A stretch of 10,108 nucleotides of DNA from Candidatus Omnitrophota bacterium (lineage in GTDB: Bacteria > Omnitrophota > Gorgyraeia > Duberdicusellales > 4484-171), in the NCBI GenBank assembly GCA_028710385.1, contig JAQTUC010000054.1, forward strand, positions 1-10,108, read 5' to 3'. A model generated the notes under the pieces. The model had not been told where the DNA came from. It did not search any database and was given only the letters and a program-made list of their open reading frames with translations. Position numbers and translations under genes: made by a program. How positions within the stretch are numbered: position 1 is the first letter of the stretch; each line of letters begins with the position of its first letter. This document shows positions 5,558-10,108 of this stretch, in pieces.

Positions 5558-8002
5558 ATGCAGGAACAAATCAGTAAAGGAAAAATTATAACCCGTTACC
5601 TTGAAGAGGAGATGCAGGAGTCGTATCTTTCTTATTCAATGTCTGTCATAGCAGGCAGAGCCCTGCCGGACATAAGAGACGGCTTAAAGCCCGTTCAAAG
5701 AAGGATTATGTATGCGATGAATGAGCTGCATCTTCGCTATAATCAGCCGCATAAAAAATGCGCGAGAATTGTCGGGGAATGCCTGGGTAAATATCACCCC
5801 CACGGAGATCTTTCGGTTTACGACGCTCTTGTCAGAATGGCGCAGGATTTTTCTTTGAGGTACCCGCTTATAAACGGCCAGGGTAACTTCGGCTCTATAG
5901 ACGGCGACCCTCCGGCTGCGATGCGTTATTCCGAAGCGCGGCTTTCAAAGATCGCCGATTTCATCCTTCAGGATATAGACAAGGACACGGTTAAATTTTT
6001 TCCTAATTTTGATAACTCGCTTACCGAACCGGAAGTTTTGCCATCGGTTGTGCCCACGCTTCTTGTTAACGGCGCAAGCGGCATCGCGGTTGGCATGGCT
6101 ACAAATATGCCTCCGCACAATCTGGGAGAAGTTTGCGACGCGCTTGAGCATTTAATTGATAACCCTACGGCTTCTGTAAAAGAGCTGCATAAATTTGTAA
6201 AAGGGCCGGACTTTCCGACGGGTGCTATAATCTGCGGTAAGGGCGAACTGCTTAAAATGTACGAAGAAGGCAAAGGCAAAATGATTCTTCGCGCAAGGTC
6301 AACAATTGAACATGAGAAAGGAAGGTCGCAGATAATCATTACGGAGATACCTTACCAGCTGAACAAAACCAATCTTATAGAAGCTATCGCGAACTTGATT
6401 ACGGATAAAAAAATTGAAGGCGTTTCCGATTTACGCGATGAAAGCGATAAAGACGGCATACGCATACTTTTGGAACTCAAAAGAGATGTTGAGCCGCAAA
6501 TAATTTTAAATCAACTCTATAAACATACCAACCTTGAAACAACTTTCGGCGCAATATTCCTTGCGTTGGTTAACAGAAAACCGGTCATTCTTACCTTAAA
6601 GGAAATGCTGGCGCACCACATAAGTTTTCGTAAGGAAGTGATCGTCAGAAGAACGAGGTTTGAGCTCGACAAAGCACAGAAGCGCGCGCATATTTTAGAA
6701 GGGTTAAAAATCGCGCTTAAATATTTAGACCAGGTTGTCGCTTTGATTAAAAAATCAAAGAATGTCCAGGAAGCCAAAGAAAATTTAATGAAAAAATTTT
6801 CCCTGTCAGAAGTGCAGGCGCAGGCGATTTTAGATATGCAGCTTGCCAGGCTTTGCGCTTTGGAACGGGATAAAATAGACCAGGAATACATGGAACTGCT
6901 TAAGAAAATTGAACTGTACAACTCAATTTTGGCTTCTGAAAAGAAACAGGAAGCGCTGATAAAGGAAGAGCTTAAAACTTTAAAAGAACAGTTTGCCGAT
7001 GAAAGGCGCACGGAAATTGTCGCCAAAACAGAAGAAATAGAAATAGAAGATTTGATAGTGGAAGAGGATATGGTTGTTACCATAAGCGGCTCGGGCTACA
7101 TTAAACGCATGCCGCTTACAGCATATCGCCAGCAAAAACGCGGAGGAAGAGGCGTGGCCGCAATGACAACCTCTGAGGAGGATTTTGTAGAGCATTTATT
7201 CGTTGCCTCAAGCAAAGACACTCTCCTTGTTTTTAGCGATGAAGGGAAAATTTACCCCGTTAAGACTTACGAAGTGCCGCTTGGCAGCCGCACCTCAAAG
7301 GGCAGGGCGATAATTAACCTTTTAAGCCTTACCGCAAAAGAAAAAGTAACCAAGGTTGTGTCTATCAAGGAATTCAATCCCAAACAATTTATATTAATGG
7401 CGACAGAAGGCGGCGTTATAAAAAGAACTTCGCTTGAGCTTTTTGCAAACATAAGGAAAAGCGGAATATGCGCTATAACTTTGGACAAAAACGACAGGCT
7501 TGTTGGCGCCGGCATTTGCGAGGATAAAGACGAGGTAATTCTTATTACCAAAAAAGGAAAATCCATACGTTTTGAAGCAAAAGACATAAGGCCGACAGGC
7601 AGGCAGTCGCAAGGCGTGCGCGGAATGAAGCTTAGCAAGGACGATGTGGTGGTCGGCATGGTGCTTCTTGAAGGCACTCTTAAGAAAGAAGATTTTTATA
7701 TTCTTACCGCAACAGAGGGAGGCTTTGCGAAAAGAAGCCACATAGAAGAGTACCGCGTCCAGTCAAGGGGAGGAAAAGGAATAATCAATGTTAAGGTCTC
7801 TCCAAAGATAGGCGACGCAAAAGGGGCAATACTTGTTCAAGACAGCGACGAAGTTATGTGCATAACGCAAAAAGGCATTCTTATAAGGACGAAGATAAAA
7901 GATATACGTTCTTCCGGCCGCTCAACGCAGGGCGTTAAGATAATCAATCTTGAAGCCGGGGATAAACTTTCAACCATAGCCCGCATAATCCCCGAAGAAT
8001 AA
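5558..8002 (+). CDS. gyrA: DNA gyrase subunit A
   Basis: 814 residues. GyrA cuts and rejoins DNA and wraps it for supercoiling. The breakage-reunion domain (about 1-500) has LPDIRDGLKPVQRRI (36-50), HPHGDLSVYD (80-89) and the catalytic Tyr124 in AAMRYSEARL. The coiled-coil region with the second dimer gate is about 360-490. The C-terminal beta-pinwheel (about 500-810) has the gyrase-defining GyrA box QKRGGRG (526-532), which separates it from ParC, and further blade repeats such as RPTGRQSQGVRG (678-689), QSRGGKG (735-741) and RSSGRSTQGV (784-793). It ends at IPEE without the long acidic tail of E. coli GyrA. Leu85 is at the position of E. coli Ser83, where Leu is the classical quinolone-resistance change; Asp89 (E. 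coli Asp87) is retained. The gene starts 4 bp after gyrB with no Shine-Dalgarno, so re-initiation from gyrB is likely. Confidence 0.98.
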   Translation: MQEQISKGKIITRYLEEEMQESYLSYSMSVIAGRALPDIRDGLKPVQRRIMYAMNELHLRYNQPHKKCARIVGECLGKYHPHGDLSVYDALVRMAQDFSLRYPLINGQGNFGSIDGDPPAAMRYSEARLSKIADFILQDIDKDTVKFFPNFDNSLTEPEVLPSVVPTLLVNGASGIAVGMATNMPPHNLGEVCDALEHLIDNPTASVKELHKFVKGPDFPTGAIICGKGELLKMYEEGKGKMILRARSTIEHEKGRSQIIITEIPYQLNKTNLIEAIANLITDKKIEGVSDLRDESDKDGIRILLELKRDVEPQIILNQLYKHTNLETTFGAIFLALVNRKPVILTLKEMLAHHISFRKEVIVRRTRFELDKAQKRAHILEGLKIALKYLDQVVALIKKSKNVQEAKENLMKKFSLSEVQAQAILDMQLARLCALERDKIDQEYMELLKKIELYNSILASEKKQEALIKEELKTLKEQFADERRTEIVAKTEEIEIEDLIVEEDMVVTISGSGYIKRMPLTAYRQQKRGGRGVAAMTTSEEDFVEHLFVASSKDTLLVFSDEGKIYPVKTYEVPLGSRTSKGRAIINLLSLTAKEKVTKVVSIKEFNPKQFILMATEGGVIKRTSLELFANIRKSGICAITLDKNDRLVGAGICEDKDEVILITKKGKSIRFEAKDIRPTGRQSQGVRGMKLSKDDVVVGMVLLEGTLKKEDFYILTATEGGFAKRSHIEEYRVQSRGGKGIINVKVSPKIGDAKGAILVQDSDEVMCITQKGILIRTKIKDIRSSGRSTQGVKIINLEAGDKLSTIARIIPEE

Positions 8003-8014
8003 ACCAATTAGTAA

Positions 8015-8042
8015 TTGACAAAATAGCTTTAATATTTAAAAT
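8015..8042 (+). promoter_or_regulatory. promoter for tRNA-Glu
   Basis: TTGACA (8015-8020), a 16-nt spacer and TAAAAT (8037-8042): the same two hexamers and the same spacer as the rpmH promoter. Initiation near 8049 gives a precursor with a leader of about 85 nt before the tRNA, containing the heptamer inverted array. It begins 12 bp after the gyrA stop, so tRNA-Glu has its own transcription start. Confidence 0.75.
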
Positions 8043-8058
8043 AGACACGTTTTGGGTA

Positions 8059-8130
8059 GATGACAGATAGTAGACAAAAGATTTTAAAGTGTTTTTATCT
8101 GTCATCCGGCATCCGTTATCTGTCATCTGA
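8059..8130. repeat. inverted array of heptamers in the tRNA-Glu leader
   Basis: The right arm is five in-register heptamers: TATCTGT (8096), CATCCGG (8103), CATCCGT (8110), TATCTGT (8117) and CATCTGA (8124). The left arm has GATGACA (8059), GATAGTA (8066), GACAAAA (8073) and GATTTTA (8080), the last three decayed. GATGACAGATA (8059-8069) is perfectly complementary to 8096-8106 and again to 8117-8127, so the leader RNA can form either of two 11-bp hairpins. The array ends 4 nt before the tRNA. Confidence 0.85.
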
Positions 8131-8134
8131 AAAT

Positions 8135-8209
8135 GTCCCCATCGTCTAGCCTGGTTCAGGACATCGCCCTTTCACGGCGACGGCGCCAGTTCAAATCTGG
8201 CTGGGGACG
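8135..8209 (+). tRNA. tRNA-Glu (anticodon UUC)
   Basis: 75 nt folding as a full cloverleaf. The acceptor stem GTCCCCA (8135-8141) pairs fully with TGGGGAC (8202-8208), with discriminator G8209. The D-stem is GTC/GAC (8144-8146 with 8160-8162). The anticodon stem TCGCC (8164-8168) with GGCGA (8176-8180) closes the loop CTTTCAC with anticodon TTC at 8171-8173. The T-arm is GCCAG (8185-8189), loop TTCAAAT and CTGGC (8197-8201). The 3' CCA is not encoded and must be added by CCA-adding enzyme. It has its own promoter upstream, and a partial copy of its 3' end follows. Confidence 0.97.
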
Positions 8210-8358
8210 TGTATTTTAACGTGTCCGCAGTTCACCCCGAACCAGAACTCGCTATGCTCGTTCGGTACGGGGCTCAATTCGGCTACACATTTTTCCTGCG
8301 CCTTCGGCTTGAAAAAATGTAAGCCTCATTGAGAATCTGGCTGGGGACGTTATTTTAA
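8187..8358 (+). repeat. tandem duplication of the tRNA-Glu 3' fragment, second copy interrupted
   Basis: Copy 1 is the tRNA T-loop through the acceptor and flank, 8187-8219. Copy 2 starts 41 bp later as CAGTTCA (8228-8234), is broken by 99 bp, and resumes as AATCTGGCTGGGGACGT (8334-8350) plus TATTTTAA, identical to 8194-8219 except one missing G. The break falls inside the T-loop, exactly between TTCA and AATC. Copy 2 lacks the 5' half of a tRNA and is not functional. GTCCGCA (8223-8229) can still pair at 6 of 7 positions with TGGGGAC (8342-8348), so the copy keeps an acceptor-like closing stem. Confidence 0.8.
8235..8333. mobile_element. 99-bp twin-hairpin element (possible palindromic mini-insertion)
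   Basis: Two hairpins abut with no gap. Hairpin 1 (8235-8272): CCCCG pairs with CGGGG, ACC with GGT and GAAC with GTTC around a small loop. Hairpin 2 (8273-8333): CTCAAT pairs with ATTGAG, GGCT with AGCC and ACATTTTT with AAAAATGT around a C/G-rich loop. Together they fill exactly the gap in the duplicated tRNA T-loop, so the 99 bp look like an insertion. There is no ORF and no transposase, and the T-run needed for an intrinsic terminator is absent. Mobility would need help in trans and is inferred only from the precise junctions. Confidence 0.55.
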
Positions 8359-8360
8359 AA

Positions 8361-8486
8361 GTTACGAATGTTACGAAAGTTACGTAGGCCCGCTTCGCCG
8401 AAGCGAGGCGAGTTACGAAGGTTACAATAGCCTTAAATATTTAAGTAACTTTCGGAACTTTCCGTAACATCCGTAACCTTCGTAAC
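8361..8486. repeat. inverted array of nonamers before the membrane-protein gene
   Basis: Left arm: GTTACGAAT (8361), GTTACGAAA (8370), GTTACGTAG (8379), a 24-bp insert (8388-8411), GTTACGAAG (8412) and a decayed GTTACAATA (8421). The centre is the perfect 14-bp palindrome CTTAAATATTTAAG (8432-8445). Right arm: GTAAC (8445), TTTCGGAAC (8450), TTCCGTAAC (8460), ATCCGTAAC (8469) and CTTCGTAAC (8478), with one extra T at 8459. Without the insert there are five units on each side. The array ends 10 bp before the next ATG and leaves no room for a Shine-Dalgarno; it may set mRNA structure at that start. Confidence 0.88.
8388..8411. mobile_element. 24-bp palindromic insert inside the nonamer array
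   Basis: The core CGCTTCG (8391-8397) and CGAAGCG (8399-8405) form a 7-bp stem around one C as a DNA palindrome, extended by GCC (8388-8390) with GGC (8407-8409) across a bulged A. The segment interrupts the left arm of the nonamer array between two complete units; the right arm has nothing like it. It is GC-rich within an AT-rich array. An inserted palindromic mini-element is the simplest reading, with a local rearrangement as the alternative. Confidence 0.45.
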
Positions 8487-8496
8487 GTTAAACAGT

Positions 8497-8916
8497 ATGC
8501 AACCAAAGAGAAAACCTGTTGGGGTAATGGTCCTTGGCGCCTTTAATCTTGTGGTGCTGGGCGTAATCCAACTTGTAACCTTCCTTGTGCCGCGTAACTG
8601 GCAGATTGTAGAAAAATTGCTTAAAGAAAGCGGCCTCAATATTACTCTCACCCCGGCGTTAATCAAAACAATCATTATTGTGCAAAGCGCGGTTTCCGTG
8701 GTTTTTATTGTCTGCGGAGCAGGGCTTCTTTTAAGGAAAGAATGGGCGAGAAAAGCAACCGTGTATTTTGCCTTTGCCATAGCGAGCCTTGTGCTGATTT
8801 CTGTCCTGCTTGCCCCCGCAACCATAATGCAGGCAATATTGCAGGTGGTTTATCCGGGAATACTGATTTTTTATTTTACCAACAAGGATATTGAGAATTA
8901 TTTTAAAGGCAGATAA
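8497..8916 (+). CDS. small four-helix membrane protein, function unknown
   Basis: 139 residues, which I do not recognise as a named family. Four hydrophobic segments stand out at about 8-31, 56-79, 86-106 and 108-127. A polar stretch (32-54) lies between the first two, and a basic patch LLRKEWARK (78-86) between the second and third. The C-terminus YFTNKDIENYFKGR is polar. The N-terminal MQPKRKP is basic, which suggests a cytoplasmic N-terminus and, with four spans, a cytoplasmic C-terminus. The layout and the WAR motif are common in small uncharacterised inner-membrane proteins. The first ATG is used; it lies 10 bp after the nonamer array and has no Shine-Dalgarno. glmS begins 2 bp after its stop, so the two are probably co-transcribed, though a link to amino-sugar synthesis is only positional. 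Confidence 0.85.
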   Translation: MQPKRKPVGVMVLGAFNLVVLGVIQLVTFLVPRNWQIVEKLLKESGLNITLTPALIKTIIIVQSAVSVVFIVCGAGLLLRKEWARKATVYFAFAIASLVLISVLLAPATIMQAILQVVYPGILIFYFTNKDIENYFKGR

Positions 8917-8918
8917 TT

Positions 8919-10108
8919 ATGTGCGGGATATTAGGTTATATAGGAAAAGAAAGAGCGCTTGGAACATTTATAGATGGCTTATCCAGGCTTGAATACCGCG
9001 GTTACGACTCCTGCGGAGTGGTAGGCATAAAAGCGGGAGAATTTTTTGTAAAGAAACAGCCCGGGAAAATACATGAATTGCGCAAAGGGCTTAAAAGTTT
9101 TCTTGATGAAAAATTCCCGATAGGCATTTTTCATACCCGCTGGGCAACTCACGGAAGGCCCAGCCAGGCCAACGCGCATCCTCACCTTGACTGCAAAGGC
9201 CAGATTGCCATAGTGCATAACGGTATTATAGAAAATTACATGCAGCTTAAAGAGGATCTTATTAAAGAAGGCCATAAATTTATAAGCGAAACCGACACCG
9301 AAGTTATAGTCCACCTTATAGAAGAATTTTACAGCGGCTCATTAAAAGACGCCGTTTATAAAACAATAAAAAAACTTCAAGGTTCTTTTGCCCTCGGGGT
9401 TATTTCCTTAAAAGATCCGACAAGTTTAATTGCGGTAAGGAAAGGCAGCCCGCTTATCGTAGGTCTTGGCGAGGACGGTAATTTCATAGCGTCAGACATT
9501 CCGGCGATACTTCCTTTTGCCAAAGAAGTGGTTTATTTGAAAGATGAAGAGGTGGCGGTTATAAGGCAGAATACCGTTGAGATATTCCACTTTAAGGGCA
9601 AAGCGGTAAAGCTAGAAATAGAAAAAGTTAATATTAAGCCCCAGGATGCCGAGAAAAAAGGCTTTGAGCATTTTATGCTTAAGGAGATTCACGAGCAGCC
9701 CGAGGTTTTGAAAAAAATTCTTTCTTTATACGTCAAGAAAAACACCATAGAATTCCCTTATCTTAATTTAGACGAGAAATATTTGAAATCGCTTAAGAAT
9801 ATTTTTATCACCGCCTGCGGCACTGCTTATCACGCAGGGTATGTTGCCAAATATTTTCTTGAAAAATATTGCGACGTGGACGTTGAGATAGACACGTCTT
9901 CGGAATTCCGTTACAGAAAGCTCAACATAACTAAAAATGATCTGCTCTTGGCGATTTCCCAGTCAGGAGAAACCGCGGACATCCTGGCTGCGATAAGAGA
10001 CATAAAAGGTAACGGCGTTAAAATTGTCGGCATCTGCAATGTTGAGGGCTCAACCCTGACAAAAGAAAGCCACGGCCTTATTTTTACCCACGCAGGCCCT
10101 GAAATAGG
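8919..10108 (+). CDS. glmS: glutamine--fructose-6-phosphate aminotransferase, partial (C-terminus beyond window)
   Basis: 396 complete codons of an enzyme usually about 610 residues long; the right edge cuts it. GlmS makes glucosamine-6-phosphate from fructose-6-phosphate and glutamine, the first step toward UDP-GlcNAc for peptidoglycan and lipopolysaccharide. The glutaminase domain begins MCGILGYIG, with the nucleophile Cys2 exposed after Met removal, and has LEYRGYDSCG (24-33), HTRWATHG (72-79) and HNGIIENY (100-107). The first SIS (isomerase) domain shows ITACGTAYHAG (297-307), SQSGET (347-352) and the beginning of the HAGPEIG segment at the edge. All key residues in view are intact. The ATG follows the membrane-protein stop by 2 bp; AAAGG about 9 nt upstream may be a weak ribosome-binding site. 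There is no space for a glmS ribozyme. Confidence 0.97.
   Translation, partial: MCGILGYIGKERALGTFIDGLSRLEYRGYDSCGVVGIKAGEFFVKKQPGKIHELRKGLKSFLDEKFPIGIFHTRWATHGRPSQANAHPHLDCKGQIAIVHNGIIENYMQLKEDLIKEGHKFISETDTEVIVHLIEEFYSGSLKDAVYKTIKKLQGSFALGVISLKDPTSLIAVRKGSPLIVGLGEDGNFIASDIPAILPFAKEVVYLKDEEVAVIRQNTVEIFHFKGKAVKLEIEKVNIKPQDAEKKGFEHFMLKEIHEQPEVLKKILSLYVKKNTIEFPYLNLDEKYLKSLKNIFITACGTAYHAGYVAKYFLEKYCDVDVEIDTSSEFRYRKLNITKNDLLLAISQSGETADILAAIRDIKGNGVKIVGICNVEGSTLTKESHGLIFTHAGPEI

Noticed and set aside
6517..7083. Long minus-strand reading frame of 188 codons inside gyrA
   Set aside because: It is antisense to strongly conserved GyrA sequence, is rich in Ser/Leu as expected from a shadow frame, and resembles no family.
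7857..7865. TGTGCATAA, a formal DnaA-box match in gyrA
   Set aside because: It is single, within conserved coding sequence and away from the origin region; chance is the likely explanation.
7944..8126. Minus-strand 60-codon frame across the gyrA end and the heptamer array
   Set aside because: Its start is made of repeat sequence and the rest is low-complexity or antisense to gyrA; no ribosome-binding site.
8273..8333. Intrinsic terminator for tRNA-Glu
   Set aside because: The hairpin is not followed by a T-run; the sequence after it is the duplicated tRNA end.
8187..8358. attL/attR of a prophage or integrative element at tRNA-Glu
   Set aside because: The repeats are only about 140 bp apart with no integrase or other gene between them, and the hairpin pair fills the gap.
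8433..8825. Minus-strand 130-codon frame opposite the membrane protein
   Set aside because: The plus-strand frame has clear transmembrane segments and a natural junction with glmS; the minus frame is a Thr-rich shadow.
8880..8918. glmS ribozyme or riboswitch
   Set aside because: glmS begins 2 bp after the preceding stop codon, which leaves no untranslated leader.

Overview
The window is a bacterial replication-origin neighbourhood: rpmH (minus strand, cut by the left edge), then oriC-type intergenic DNA, then on the plus strand dnaA, dnaN, a short DUF721/DciA-like gene, gyrB, gyrA, tRNA-Glu(UUC), a small four-helix membrane protein and glmS (cut by the right edge). Stop codons are TAA except one TGA (DUF721), so the ordinary bacterial code applies. 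Protein motifs suggest an uncultured Gram-negative-type lineage. An Omnitrophota-, Elusimicrobiota- or PVC-like genome is my best guess, on the style of the GyrB N-terminus, the nearly SD-free translation starts and the many palindromic intergenic repeats. It is a guess, not something the sequence proves.

Layout. 1-114: 5' part of rpmH. 115-379: divergent promoters (rpmH leftward, dnaA rightward), an inverted array of octamers, and three TGTGAAT words of which one is a good DnaA box. 380-1711: dnaA. 1712-1808: another good DnaA box and a dnaN promoter candidate. 1809-8002: a tightly packed run dnaN, DUF721, gyrB, gyrA with gaps of 6, -8 and 4 nt; recF is not between dnaN and gyrB. 8003-8496: a promoter, an inverted array of heptamers, tRNA-Glu, a duplicated tRNA 3' fragment split by a 99-bp twin-hairpin element, and an inverted array of nonamers with a palindromic insert. 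8497-10108: the membrane protein and glmS, 2 nt apart.

Function. DnaA opens the origin, DnaN is the sliding clamp, the DUF721 protein probably helps place the replicative helicase, and GyrB/GyrA remove positive supercoils ahead of the fork. RpmH and tRNA-Glu serve translation, and GlmS starts amino-sugar synthesis for the cell wall.

The most unusual content is intergenic. Three separate loci are built on one plan: short tandem units of 7, 8 or 9 bp on the left, then the reverse complement of that unit in tandem on the right. One lies in the origin, one in the tRNA leader and one just before a gene start. Two further palindromic elements (99 bp and 24 bp) look inserted, one into a copy of the tRNA-Glu T-loop and one into an arm of the nonamer array. 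Other points: a GyrA with Leu at the E. coli Ser83 position, a DnaA whose DNA-recognition loop has His in place of the usual Asp, an apparently leaderless rpmH, and almost no Shine-Dalgarno sequences.
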